Shown here: positions 25,901-37,922 of the stretch, one piece after another
Position numbering within the stretch: position 1 is the stretch's first letter
How the letters are laid out: each line of letters starts with the position of its first letter
From: Sphagnum compactum
Taxonomy: Eukaryota > Bryophyta > Sphagnopsida > Sphagnales
Direction: 5' to 3'
DNA: 64,000 nucleotides
NCBI GenBank assembly: GCA_965153455.1
Contig: OZ234495.1
Location: 22,440,875 to 22,504,874, forward strand
Program-made: the position numbers and the translations under genes
Notes under the pieces: model-generated
What the model was told of the DNA's origin: nothing
Databases searched by the model: none
Seen by the model: the letters and a program-made list of their open reading frames with translations, nothing else

Positions 25901-28515
25901 CACTGCTAAAGCCATTCCCAGCCTTGTAAAGCAGACAGAATATAGGCGTCCTGATGGGCGTCGGCGGATCATTCCAGAGCCTCTGGGTCCACCTGCAAGC
26001 TCTGAAGACATTGGGAACAATGGAGTGTTGAATGGTGCTCGATCTGAAATACCTGATGTACCTGCCTCAGATTTCAGAAATGGTGTGGATGGAAGCATGG
26101 AAGATCCAGGGAGAGGTGTTCTAGCAAGGGAGTCTGATGCTGATAACAAAAGAAGTTTGCCTGAGGAGTGCATGAGGGTTGACATGCCAGCAGCAAAAAG
26201 GAGCAACAATGCTGCATTTTCTGATGCAGGTGCTCCTATGGCTCACCCCTGTCCTCCTGAAGCTATTGCTGTTGGGCCCAATGACAATGCTCCAGCTAGT
26301 GTTGCCACAGCTCAAGAAGCTGACATGGTTATAACTCCAGAAAGGACAAGTAGCCTTAAAGGAGTGCTCTCTATAAGGATTCAAGCACCTGAAGCATATG
26401 GAGAGGATGCAGTGGGACAAGCTCCCATAACTCTAGAGTCCAAACCCAATGAGGGTTCAGATAAGTTGGGATCCATCGTAGGAGCAGGGGGCTCAACCCT
26501 TATGAGAGAAAGTTTAGCTAAAGCAGAAATAGTGTGCTCCCAAGGGGGGATTGTGCGTTGGCGTGATCGGCTGGTGTCTCTACCGACAGCCTTGGCAGGA
26601 AACACCAATTTCTGGGCAGTGGCTTGTAGTGATGGTATCCTACAGGTGCTTTTTCCTTGCCCATCAGAAATCAAAAGCTAATTCTTGCTCTGTGTGTATA
26701 TAGCTTCTATACCTGCTTTTTGCCTTGTCACAGACTTCATCTGAGAGGATAATCTTTCTTGGGAGAGCTTTCATTTGGTTTTGTGTCTCTACTCTGACAG
26801 ATTCTCATCATTTTTGGTGCACTTGCAGCTTTATACAATGGCCGGACGTCGATCTCAACTTAGTATGGTGTTGGGATCACCAGCAGCATTCATGGATTGT
26901 AACCAAGGCTGGAGACTCTTGGTGGTTACAAAGGCGGGTTCTCTTCACCTTTGGGATTTGCAAGAGTCAAAGCTCCTCCTTCATGAATCTTTGAGCCCCC
27001 TTCTGTCCCTGTCTTCTTCTCCCAATGCAAATTCAAAAGGCAATGGTACAGGACTCAACCTATCCTCTCATCCGATTCCTCCTCCTCCTGCTCCTCCTGC
27101 TCCACTCATGCTACTCACATGCACAGTAAAAATAGATTGGGTATCACAATAGAGAGAGCCATGTTGCTCTTAGGATGTAGTCATCTTGCGCTTCCTTATT
27201 CCCATATCCATCATGCGAAGTTCAATATTATTTGAAAAGAGTTTAATTTTGTCTTGTGATCATGCCAGAAACATCAAGTCAAAGCCTTGAGTTCCATTCA
27301 CCAGTTGGTTTGGGTGGAAGGGTGACACTTTATGTCATTGAGGCAACAGACCAACCTTCATGCTGCTGCTGCTGCTGCTTTTGCAGGTAGTTTGAAAGTG
27401 GTGTCAGCCCGGTTGTCACAGGCAGGAGTGCCACTAGTGGTGCTGGCCAATCAACATGCCTTCCTTTTCCACCTCAACATGCGTTGTTGGCAAAGAGTTG
27501 CAGATGACACATTTCCAGCGTCAAATTTTGTCACCACATGGCCTGACATGTCAACTCCTGCTGCTGAAGCTGGGGAGCTCGCATCAATCCAAGCGGGAGC
27601 CACAAGTGCTGCTGGTCAAATATTCATCTGGAATAGGTTAGTTATATATTTTATAATTGCTGCAGAAACGCAAAGTTATGAACTTGCTAAATGAAGAAAC
27701 ACATATATGTTTGTTGATTTGGGCGGCTCACAAGTTTTGTTGAAGGAGAAATATAGGTGTGTTGCTTCAAAGTCAGTCTTGGGTTTTTTCCAACTGGCAT
27801 GGAACAGGTCATCTCTAGAAGAGGAGAAATGGCAGACACGTGCGCATTTAGAAATTCAAATGACTGCTGCTCAGGCACTACAATCAGCTTCTGAATATCG
27901 ACGGTTCCTTCTGGCATATTCTCGTTGCCTTGCCAGGTGAGAGGTGGCATCATTCTTTATCCTGAAAAGTGCAGGGGCACTTGCAAGTGGTCAGAGGATC
28001 TGGACTGTTTGGAGAGCAGCAACTTGGTCTTGTTGCACTGGTATTGTTCTTGTTTGGTGATGAAGATGCTGTGGTGTTGTGTCAGGGAGGCAGACGAAGC
28101 ACGCCTACGAGAGCTGTGTGAAGAGCTTTTGGGCCCCACGTATGCAGTTGACTCATCTTGTCCTGCCAGTCCTTGTTCCAAACACAACAAAAAGCAGTGG
28201 AACCCGGAAATTCTTGTAAGCCCCCTGAGAATTTTTTTTTCTCTTTTTGTTCCTCAAGAAAGAGAAAGGTGGGGGAAGAGTGGGGGGTTGCAGGAATAGC
28301 ACTAATGCCATAACCCTATTGCTGACAGTCAAATATATGTGTGTGTGTAGGGAATGAAGAAACGGGAGTTGCTGAAGTCAGAGGTACTACCTGCAATGGC
28401 ATCAAATAGAGCTATCCAACGCCTACTGAATGAGTTTGTGGATTTATTATCCGAATGCAAGGGCTTGGTAACAGACACTCAGCCAACAGTGAGGTCCAAT
28501 TTTGAAAATTCTTAA
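22994..28515 (+). CDS. HIRA: HIRA histone H3.3 chaperone subunit, 12 exons
   Basis: Predicted 1,029-aa nuclear protein, close to the Arabidopsis length, that with ASF1, UBN and CABIN1 partners deposits H3.3 independently of replication. Exons: 22994-23101, 23661-23942, 24107-24358, 24601-24795, 24918-25141, 25274-25424, 25659-26645, 26829-27045, 27387-27636, 27808-27936, 28086-28215, 28351-28515; all phases close. WD40 repeats fill residues 1 to about 400 ([44 protein letters not shown]). The ASF1-binding B-domain motif [11 protein letters not shown] is at about 500-510. The C-terminal HIR domain is spread over exons 7-12 ([39 protein letters not shown]). The start at 22,994 ([11 protein letters not shown]) matches plant HIRA (MI.EKP.W.RH). 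Exon 8 is taken to end at 27,045 because only that donor keeps phase with exon 9; reading through would stop after 'WVSQ'. A 22-bp duplication in exon 7 doubles a GPEGAPK segment. Confidence 0.95.
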
Positions 28516-30094
28516 CAGGAACTAGCAGATTCATTATCATCTCCTGTTTTGTGCACTACTTATTTGGGAATTTTTTTGGTTGTTGCAAACATCTGTACAA
28601 AAGCACAACGATGTAACATGTTAGGTGACAATACCACAGGACTCCTATAGGTGATTCAAAAGCTTGATTTGCTGGTTAACTTGCCTGGCCTGTGATTTGT
28701 ACTCCTGGGGGCAAATGAGAAAAGGTGTAGCTGATTGGTTTCCATTCACCAGCACAATTTTTTTTTTGGTTGTTCATTTGTGATCTCTTCCTGAGCATCT
28801 CCGTTGGTCACAATCAATAATAAGCTGCTCTTGTTCAAGGGAGCTATCCACCCTCTTGTTCAAGGAGCAACAACTTTTTTTCAACCTTTTTGGTTTCTTG
28901 TATCCCATATATATGCTTGCTTGCCATGGGAGCACAGATCTGGCCTGCATCCATGACTGTCCATCATCATGCAAGCAAGGTTAGTCTGCCTTTCTTCTGC
29001 TCTTCTGCTTTGCACAGATATAGATACGTGCATATGCATGCATATGTAAAAGTGAAAAACATTGTTGGCCTTGGTCATTGTGGACCTTGCCTTTTTCATC
29101 CTGCACAGTTATCACAGCTATAAACCTCTTGTGCTTTTGAGCTTTTCTTCTGTTCCTTTCTTGGCCTTCTATTGGGCCCTCTTTTATGAACCTTCAGAAA
29201 ATTTCATGCAAACACATAAATTTAGAGGTTGTGGATGGTGTGGCAGTTTGAACTTTCTTAACACATTTATGTTTTTCTTTTGCAGGGGGCAAAGAAGAAG
29301 ACACTTCCATTTTTCATGGGGGCAAAAAAGGAAGAATATCCACTGAACTCTCTCTCTCTCTCACACACTCTCAAGAAAGTCACTAGATACATGAGGTGGG
29401 GGTTTAACCCTGACTAAAATGAAATCATGTCAATTTGGCTGCAAATAAGTCATAGACCAAAAAGCTGGAGTGGAGCTCTCCTGTCACAATAATATTGTAG
29501 AGCTAAACAAATCTTTACATCATTTTGGTTTCTACATGTGCATGGGTAGGCATTTCTCTAAAGGTGGCAAGTATGCATTCCAGCTTCTGGATGTGCTGCC
29601 AAATCCTAAACCTTACACATACTGTTAGTAAAAAAAGATCACCAAATCTTCCATCTCTCTAACCCTGTGCCTGACCACAATGCTGGCATGTGTTGTTGTA
29701 CAAGCTCTTAAACTGCTCCCTATGGTGCATATGTCTGGCTCCTTGATGATTCTCACTGGAACACCATAAAATAGACATGCTACATGAACACAATTCTTCT
29801 GCAAGCTCTGTTATTCCAGATCAACAGTGTAGCCAAGAGATTTCTTCTCCTTGAATTGGAGCATGTTAGTGTGGCAAAAATCAAATAAACTATGCAAGAA
29901 GAGGAAGACAAAAAGCTTGCAGTACAGCAGGAGGAATAGGTAGCAAAACCCTAAACTCTAAACCTTGCAGTAGTCAGTCCTTTGGCTTCAGCAGCTGTTG
30001 CTTCCATCTCCGTCAAAAACAACTCAGGAGCTTTTTGTTTTGTTGAGTGCTCTTCGACCAGCGGAAACCCATGTGATTGTCAAATCCTTCTTCT

Positions 30095-30096
<2 letters not shown>

Positions 30097-30125
<29 letters not shown>
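30097..30125. repeat. (GA)n microsatellite
   Basis: An uninterrupted GA run lies about 730 bp upstream of the lipid-A-synthase-like gene. GA/CT runs of this kind are common in plant 5' leaders. Confidence 0.8.
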
Positions 30126-30128
<3 letters not shown>

Positions 30129-30498
30129 GTTAACCTACTTTGGCGTAGCCATTGGGCTGCTGCTGCACCATGCACAATGCACTCTGGCGGTGTCTCATGT
30201 TCCGTCACTTCTTCAGCAGTCAACCCGGCTTTTCCTCAATCTCCCGGACGAAGAATACCATGTAATGGATTCTTGATCTCCCAATAGCAAGCTCGTAGAG
30301 ATCTAAGATCCCTGCACATGACTTCTTCACAAGGAGAACCCCAACTCACTGTTTCAGGAAGCTTGCTTGGCATGCTCCTGTTGTGCTTATGGATTCTTCT
30401 GCAGTTTGGCTGTGGATTGCAGAAACAAATCAGTCCTTGGAAGATTCCACAGAATTGTCCTTTGTGAAGATTCTACATCTTCAGAAACCCTACACCTT

Positions 30499-30512
30499 AA
30501 ACCCTAAACCCT
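30499..30512. promoter_or_regulatory. Double telo-box
   Basis: AAACCCTAAACCCT, two overlapping telomere-type repeats, lies about 340 bp upstream of the next start codon. It is consistent with a plant promoter; function is inferred from motif only. Confidence 0.45.
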
Positions 30513-30854
30513 TTGCGCTTCGTGGTTGGTGAATTCCATGGTGTTCATCTTCCATCTTTTTTTGTGGATCTTGAAGCCGGTGCTTAAGCTTTCAGTGGCA
30601 CAATTGAAAAACCTAGAAATTCCTCTTGGTTTTGGCAAATCCTTGATTTGTTTGTGAAGGGTATGGATGTTATTTGGCATTTGTTACTTTCAGAATGTGA
30701 GATTGCTCTTTTGTATCAAGAATGGTGCATGCATGACACCCAAGAATAAAGTTTGATTGCACATTGCTTCTGCTTCTGAGTTTGTAAACCAGAGGGTTGG
30801 ACAAGAGGGTGGACCAGAAAAGGCAGAGTAGCAGAAGAAGAAGAAGAAGCAGTC

Positions 30855-33248
30855 ATGAGTTCATCTAGCTGCAACAATGGAGCACAAGAACTGACTGCAG
30901 CAGTCAACAACAGTCCAGTTGATATTGTGATTCTGACCAATGGTCCAGGCAAGGTTGCTGCATGGGTGAAGCCAGTAGTGGCAGCTTTGTGGCAGCACAC
31001 CAACAAGCATTTCTCTGACATTCGCATATTGGTGTGTTGTTGTTGTTGTTGTGCATGGCTGTCAAACTTTTTCTTCTGCAAAAATGCCGATCTGACCTTT
31101 TTGTGTCATCTTGCAAATGTGGGTTAGTAGCGAAGTTGAGCTTCAATAGATGGAAGACACTTCTGTCCAAGGTGTGGTTTGAAATACTGTTTGATGAAGG
31201 CTGATTCTGCCACCTTCCAAAAGGGTTCAAGGATTCAGTAATGAGCATTTCTCACACATCTAGCTATTTATATCTGCATTTGATCTTGATTGCTCAGCCA
31301 AAGTTCATTGCTGATTGAGGTCAAATCTGGGGTGTCTGGGTGGGTTGTGCTAGCACCCTGCCCACATGCTTCTGGTGGTGAATTTCAGCTGCTCCAAACA
31401 TTTGATGACATTGATAGGTGTCAGGTATGTTGTGCCTTTGTCAAAATTTCAGCATATACTACAGCAGACTTTGTCTCATTGAATTTTTGTGTGTACTCAT
31501 TTGTTTGCATTGGCAATCAAGCTTTCTTAATTGTCTGATGGCATTGCAATGCACCCCATGACCTCTATAACAGAACAACCACATGCATTCATTGCCCATG
31601 CACACACACTCAAAAAAATTGAATGGTGCATCTCTTTGTGCTGCACTTCTTTGATGCTTCCTGCTGATAGCGGGTAGGGTTTTGGCAGGGCCCAGAAGGT
31701 TTATGGCAGCTACTTTTACTAGGGCAGAGTTTGCAAAATTGGGACTGGCGGAAACAAGGATTATGCATATTTCTAGGTGGTGACCAGTTTAATGCGGTAC
31801 TAGCTCTTGTCCTCATACTACCCACTGGTATCTGGTCATGTAGTTCACAATAAGTAGACACAGTTAGGGACAACATCAACTCATGTGATTGCTTCTTGCA
31901 AGCGTAATAGAGCAAAAAAGAGAGATGGTAGGTTTTGGTATTGCAGAATTGTGGCATCATGGCAGGACTCTGAATTCACACATACTGTTTCAGCTAATTT
32001 GTGATAGTGATATTAGGGTGTATCGTTGCTGATATAGACCCATATTTGTGATACATCTTGGGGTAATGGAAGGTAGCTGGTACCGGGCTACAGGCTAGGT
32101 TACAGCACACTGGTTTACACTGAAGATGCTGTGCGATGGCCTGGGTTTGTTCAAGAAGTTCTTTACTCAACTCTCTTCACCTCTGATGCTGCAGTTGTTT
32201 TTGGGCATCTTAAGTCTTGGGGAAAGCCATGCAATCTGAAATTGGCATTTTTCCATGGCAAGAGTTTCCCCCATATGCTGTGTTCCAACGCTGCAACTTG
32301 TGCCTCACTACTGTGCGTGCCTTTCCTCTTGCTTGTCACCATTATGCTTTGCAGTCTGCTTAGTCTGAGGACTTCTGTTGCTGCATCAGCACTCAATCTT
32401 ATGACAGCAGTATCTGCAGTTTTGTGATGGCATTCAACCATACCTTTTCAGGCTTCACCAAGTGACTAGCTGTAGTCGTTTCCATCAGATAGCTTGCTTG
32501 CAAGCATTCTTTTTGTTACAAGTCTTGTTACAGTTAGTGATAACATTGCACATCCTCTCTAGCACATTTAGCAACTTTGTACAACAGTGGTGGAGATAGT
32601 AAACAGCTGAGGTCACTTTATGGACAATGACTATGCAGGTTGGCACTAATACTGCAGAGCTTGGATCCTTAGGCATTCCTATGCTCATTGTCCTTCCAAC
32701 TCATTCAAATCTACCTATTCCTCCATCCCTCTGGCCATTTAAGGTTTGCCTGTGTTGCAAGGCTAAAGTCAGAACTCTTTTGCTCACTTTATCAAAGATA
32801 TTCAAATAGATTTGCTGGAGTGGGGACAGATGTTTAAAGGTGCAAAAGGAGGGGTAGTTGGTCTACTTGCAGCAATCCCTGGCTGGATTGGGGCTACTGT
32901 GGCACACTCAGTGAACCTTGCTGTGCTTAAGACTCCAGGCTTCATCTCATGGCCCAACAGGTATGCTGCGATTGTTGACACTATCCACTAATCTGACACC
33001 TATGCTGGGACTTCAGACTCTGGGATTCATTCAGGGGTCTTTGGTTGTTTCTGCAGGTGGGCAGGCAAGGAAGTGGTCCCAGAGTTAATTGGCAAAATTG
33101 AGCCAGTTGAAGTGGCAGCTATGGCCGCTGATTACCTGAAAGCACCAGCATCATGCTCAGCCTGCAGCAAAGGAGACTGTCAGTTACTGGCCAGCCTGGT
33201 GCAGCACACATGATTGCTTGCATAGTGGAGCAATTGTTGAGATCATGA
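30855..33248 (+). pseudogene. Lipid-A-disaccharide-synthase-related protein, deleted and frameshifted
   Basis: Exons that read as this cyanobacteria/plant GT-B-like family: 30855-31035 (VDIVILTNGPGKVAAWVKP), 31354-31424 (SPCPHASGGE), 31689-31796 (NWDWRKQGLCIFLGGDQFNA), 32077 to about 32151 (YRLGYSTLVYTEDAVRW), about 32215-32312 (FPPYAVFQRCNLCLTT), 32639-32743 (VGTNTAELGSLGIPML), 32830-32960 (GWIGATVAHSVNLAVLKTP) and 33057 onward (RWAGKEVVPELIGKIEP). The family's middle, roughly 110-150 residues including the 'VVGDL...LLPGS' part expected between exons 4 and 5, is absent; only about 60 bp separate them. In the last exon the frame must shift near 33,152: the open frame stops at 33,213, whereas the conserved tail (LQQRRLSVTGQPGAAHMIA) is in another frame and stops at 33,248. 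The exon 1 donor is uncertain (31,031 or 31,035). Substrate of the intact family is not established in plants. Either a decaying gene or assembly errors. Confidence 0.65.
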
Positions 33249-34075
33249 TGCACATCAATGACCTCTGTGGTAAGTCAATCCTCCCACATGCTTTGCAAAT
33301 GCTGAACTAGGAGATGGTCCATGTACACACTACCTAAGGATTCATGCTATCTGGCATTATTCACCTTGCCAATGTTCAACATGACATCATAAGGAACCAT
33401 GAAGTCGTTGAAACCATGAGCTAGAAGTCACCAATGGAGCTCTTTGACCAACATCCGTTTTCAAACTGCAATGGGTGTGCGTGCAACGATCATCTCAAAT
33501 CAAATTGTTGTGATAGAAATGGGAGTCTTCATTAGGACACTACAAGTAAAAAATCTGCTGGTGCTTTACAGCAGTTAACACCCTCAGAGCAGGGCATTCC
33601 CGAAATAAGTAGCCATCAATGCTGCCATTCTATTATCCATTGTGCTTAGGTAGCGAGCCCATGTACATGCTAGTCCAAATCATTTCAAGACTAGTTCCTT
33701 CATGCAAAAAGACATGAAAGCATAACACAAAGGTCCTTGTAAAGTTTAACAAAAAAGACATCAAAAGGGGTTGCTAGCTCTGCCACCGAGGGAGAGACTG
33801 GAGAACCACCTAAGTAGTTTTCATGGGGTCCCACATCTTGATCAATGTTCACCAGGTGTTACCAACCAGGAACTAGGAGTTCATTTCTTCAGAACTTCAT
33901 GGGACATTTCTTATTTTCACTGTTGCTGGTTTGAACTTGCAATAAGGGGCAGAGGTATTTGTGCAATGAGTCGCTTGTTTAATCTGCAAAGGAAATTTTG
34001 GTGTAAAGTAACTTCTCACATATCATACCATTGTCGAGGGGGTGAGTCTTGCATATTAGAGCGTGGGGTACATAA
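33249..34075. other. Intergenic, nothing recognised
   Basis: No gene or transposon signal was seen. A 126-codon frame at 33,771-34,151 runs into the MITE and has no family resemblance. Confidence 0.5.
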
Positions 34076-34565
34076 GAGCATCTCCACCAATGTTCAGTAT
34101 GTGACCCTCCACTGGAAATCTTGGATGAGGTTCATCAGTCCAATCGAGTGAATCCACTCAAAGGCTGCTGGGACCCTGAAAAATCCCACAGCTTTCAGAG
34201 CCCTGGAAACAGTGAAATCGCATTTATTGACTGCTCCCTGTTTCTGATTGGCTAATGGTTAGATTGGTCCAGGTGGGTTGCTATTACTAGTCTGCCACCT
34301 ACATGCAGTGCCCATTTCAGTGTGACCTTGAAAACCCCACAGCTTTCAGAGACCCCTGGAGGAGCCCTGGAAGACTCTATTATATAAACACAGTGAAATT
34401 GTATTGATTGACTGCTCCCTGTTTCTGATTGGCTAGATCGTTAGATCTAGCCACCTACGGGGCGATGCCAGTTTCAGTTTTATGGGTGGGGTTGGAAAAA
34501 AGTTAGTAACTGAAACTTGGATGTGAGAATATTTTTTTAGGGTTGTGTACTTGCTTGAGATGCTC
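34076..34565. mobile_element. PIF/Harbinger-like MITE, 490 bp
   Basis: The left end 'GAGCATCTCCACC' and right end 'GAGATGCTC' are inverted, and both are flanked by the trinucleotide TAA, the TWA target duplication typical of PIF/Harbinger elements. Internally a block with 'cccacagctttcagag' and 'tgctccctgtttctgattgg' is duplicated about 150 bp apart. It has no coding capacity. It shares terminal and internal sequence with the element at 38,345-38,714. Confidence 0.75.
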
Positions 34566-35331
34566 TAACAAGATAGTTATACATGGGCTTGAGATGCTCT
34601 AATAAGATGGTTATACATGGGTTCGGTGTTGGTAAATCTTTTGTTGCCCTTTAAATTGCCCTACCTGGTTGATATTTATTTCAGATTTACCTTGTCTTTA
34701 CTCTACCCATATACTCTATATATTCGAGGTTTAGGTGATTGGGAGGATAGTGAATTGTTTTGAAGTCTGGGTAAGAAAGAGGATGTACCTCTGTCAAATT
34801 CAAATTCATTATGCAGCATATATGCATCTCCATGTTTTGCAATGGATGTGGTCACCGGTTAGGGTTTAGGGTCATCGGTTATGGTGGATTTGTTCAATGG
34901 TGACTGACTATTGTTATTCATTGCACTCCTTACCTCTTCAATAAACTCCTACCATATGTTCTTGGACCCCTTTAGAATCTATTACCATTTGTGAACAATG
35001 TTTTCTTTTGTGGCAAATTTTGGACTCATACACAAGATTTTTTTGGGAAAAAAAAAGAGCCATGAGATTTAGACAATAGGTCCTCAAATATAGCATGCTT
35101 CCAAAATATATATATTTTCCTCTTGGACCTGTAGCCAAATTTGGCAAAGTCTTTGGCAAAGTGGGTTCTTTAAAATTTCATGTGTTCATGTTTGCAATTT
35201 GCATTGCAAAATCAATCGTCTTTGTTCACTTCAAAATGTGCCATACTTGTGTAAATATATTTTACTTACCCTACATCTACTCACTTATACCCGCAAGGTA
35301 AGTATGGCCAGGGGGAACCAGCACCTTCGAT

Positions 35332-35390
35332 GGTACCTTCACCTTTTTGAGTGAGGCCTCTTAGTGGCCATATTAAACCCCCCAAAAAAC
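35332..35390. repeat. Left arm of a 2.6-kb-spaced inverted repeat
   Basis: 'ggtaccttcaccttttt' through 'cctcttagtggccatattaa' and a C-run matches, in reverse complement, the arm at 37,867-37,922. The similarity begins abruptly at GGTACCTTCAC in both arms, as expected for element termini, but no target-site duplication is visible. Confidence 0.6.
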
Positions 35391-36429
35391 ATGTAAATTC
35401 CAATACTTTTGTTAATATTTTTAGAATATTTGGAAAAAAAAAAAAAAAACACTGGTTGTTAGAACTAGGATTTTTTTTATTAAAAAAAATTTACTATGTT
35501 AATAAAATGTGTGTTGCATGCACCTTAATCAATAAAAGAAAAGTAGTTGACATTGCCCACTAGGTACCTACCTTTCTATAAAACAAAGGTAAGCGTGGAT
35601 GGATAGATATGTCAATAAATTCTGGATGGGGTTGGGGGCGAGGGGGAAGGGTAACAAATAGTAATGGAACATTAGGGTTTTTCCTTCATCCAAGTTTTAG
35701 GGTTTTTAGTGTCTTCAGATACGGCGCCGCCAACTAGTGATGAAATCCACGTGCCAAGTCTCATCCCCCCAAGTCCCAACCCTGACGAGAACAGCCGGTC
35801 CCCAGTTCAGGTCCCAAAAAGACAAGGTCCCGAATCCAGATGATGGCAGCCGGATCCTGGTCGGCCGGAACGAGACATCCTCCCAGACGTAGCCTGTAGG
35901 GGGACAAACCTTGTTCCATGTGAGCAACCTAGTCTAGGAGCCTACCTAGCTAGAGATGCCCTTTTGAAGGTAGGTAGGTAGGTACCTATGAACCCATTTT
36001 AAAACCTGTTTTTTCTCTTCTTTTCTTTGTCTCAAAATTGAATGAGTGTTTTTTTTTCCCTACCAATTATTTTCTCGTTTTTGTTAGAACTTTTTTGGTG
36101 AAAATTTGGGACTTTTAAAAAATTTCCTAGTATTGTTTATTCAATTTGTGCTAATTTGGTGGGAAAAATTCGTCAAAATTTTTAAGTTAAAAAAAAGAAT
36201 TGGGATTCTCAATTTTTAAATTTTATGTGAACTAGGGCATTTACTAATTAAGATGTTCAAATTTAAAACCCCAACCCAGACCCCCCCATTTTGTCTTTTG
36301 AGAATTTTGCAGCTGTTCAAAGGTACACCTAATTCAAACCCAAAACCTTACCCCAAATTTAATTTAATTTAATTTTACAAAAAAAAGATTAAAAGAAGGC
36401 TTCAAACTAATTTGTAATTAAGAAATTCA

Positions 36430-36680
36430 TAGCCTGGCGCCCTAAAATAGAGCCACGAATATCGCTTAAAGACCCACGTGTCGAGTGAAAGGGTGACGTG
36501 CCGCGTTCGCGAAAGTCAGAGCACGTGCGCGTAACCGCCACCACAGCAAGGACATCAGCGCCACGTCCTCACATCATCGTGGAGGTGGCTACGTGGCTTA
36601 TTCCGCGGCCTATACCCTACTCACTAGGTGTCTACATACCTATGGCGGAATCACCTCCCCCCCCTACGTACTTACTAATT
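36430..36680. promoter_or_regulatory. GC-rich island with clustered ACGT elements
   Basis: Within otherwise AT-rich DNA this stretch is rich in CpG and contains CACGTG at 36,475 and 36,522, GACGTG at 36,495, CACGTC at 36,562 and ACGTGG at 36,591; another ACGTGTGG follows at about 36,753. Such G-box/ABRE-like clusters occur in stress-responsive plant promoters. No coding region follows on either strand, so it may be an orphan promoter, enhancer or part of a transposon. Confidence 0.35.
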
Positions 36681-37866
36681 ACGCGTGATCATGATTCCTG
36701 ATGGATTTCTAACTTACCACAAGGAATTTCAGTTCTGTTTTTACTGCGGTTATTACGTGTGGGATAGCGTAAACTTACTTCCTCATCATTTCAGATTGAA
36801 CTAATTTGAATATAACTGATCTAATTCTCACCTTCTTGGATGGATTGGTGTTCATGACTGCGCTTTGTAACTGTTTCATCCATGAAGCCACCGCTTGAAA
36901 CAACCCAAATTAATAATACCCCCCATAATAAGCCAGGAAAAGATGTGCAAAGGGCTGTGTGCGTAAAAAATACACATAATAGCACATTTATACATGATGT
37001 AGAAAATGAAAATTTTGAAATGATGGAGATTATATCACTTCATTTCAAAAGAACAAGAAATTTCAACACATCTCTTATATATTATATATAAATAAAAATT
37101 CAGACATTGTATGTATTGTATAAGATATAATATAATTGTGGTCCCAACTGAAAATTTCCTCCTAGTCATGGAAACATATATCTAAGCTTGATCATTGAAA
37201 GCAGTCTCGTCTCCTTGGGTTTGGTTTGTGTTCAAAAGATTGGGTATCCGAATGTGGAGCTTGTCATGTATCCGAATGTGATGTTGCATTCAACTTCTAC
37301 TCGCAAGGAACTAGCGTCAAAGGGGGGAAAGGGTGGCAAAAAGGTTAAAGGTGCCACTTTAACAAGCTTTTGATGAGCCCAAAACAACATGGTTCATTGC
37401 TTCAATTTGTGCTTGTAGTGATCCATGGAATTGCCAAATACTCATGTTACATATTGCATGTTGCCACTAACATGTTGTCATCCCATGTAGCCCATACTAG
37501 TATGACACAAATGTCACCACATGGCATGTGTATGTCATGCCATCAAAATCCATGGCATGGATGCATATTTCATCTATTCCATGGGAGGTATTATGCATAC
37601 ATGTATATTAACTATGCCATGTGATGACATCCAAGATTTCCACCTCACATACTCCAACAACTATTGGTCTAAACCAGTCAAAGAGTCTCAAGAAGAAATG
37701 GGTGTGGCATGAAAGGCATGGGGTTTCATGTGTTTTCAACGACTCTTGGGTTTCACATGCCTTGGTTGAACCATGGTAAAATCCCAACATCCATTTAAGT
37801 TATTTACAAATATTACTAATATCTCATGCTTAGATTATATCAGGGTCTCTGAGTTCAAACCTCATA

Positions 37867-37922
37867 TTTTGGGGGGTTAATATGGCCACTAAGAGGCCCC
37901 CCTTAGAAAAAGTGAAGGTACC
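37867..37922. repeat. Right arm of the 2.6-kb-spaced inverted repeat
   Basis: The reverse complement of this segment reads 'ggtaccttcactttttc', 'cctcttagtggccatattaa' and a C-run, matching the arm at 35,332-35,390 with a few mismatches and small indels. Confidence 0.6.

Larger units (their letters stand above)
28516..30854. other. Intergenic between HIRA and the lipid-A-synthase-like gene
   Basis: The left part should hold the HIRA 3' UTR. The right part (from about 29,900) looks like promoter and leader: telo-box-like 'aaaccctaaac' at about 29,946, a (GA)n run, another telo-box, and GC-richer sequence. A frame at 29,982-30,287 begins with a non-ATG codon and has no known resemblance; it might be part of a leader or transit-peptide exon but nothing supports this. 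Confidence 0.4.

Noticed and set aside
25616-26209. 197-codon minus-strand open frame
   Set aside because: It lies fully antisense to HIRA exon 7, which has strong family support on the plus strand.
29982-30287. Possible transit-peptide exon upstream of the lipid-A-synthase-like gene
   Set aside because: It begins with a non-ATG codon, contains a GA-run-encoded Arg/Glu tract, and no phase-consistent splice to 30,855 could be justified.
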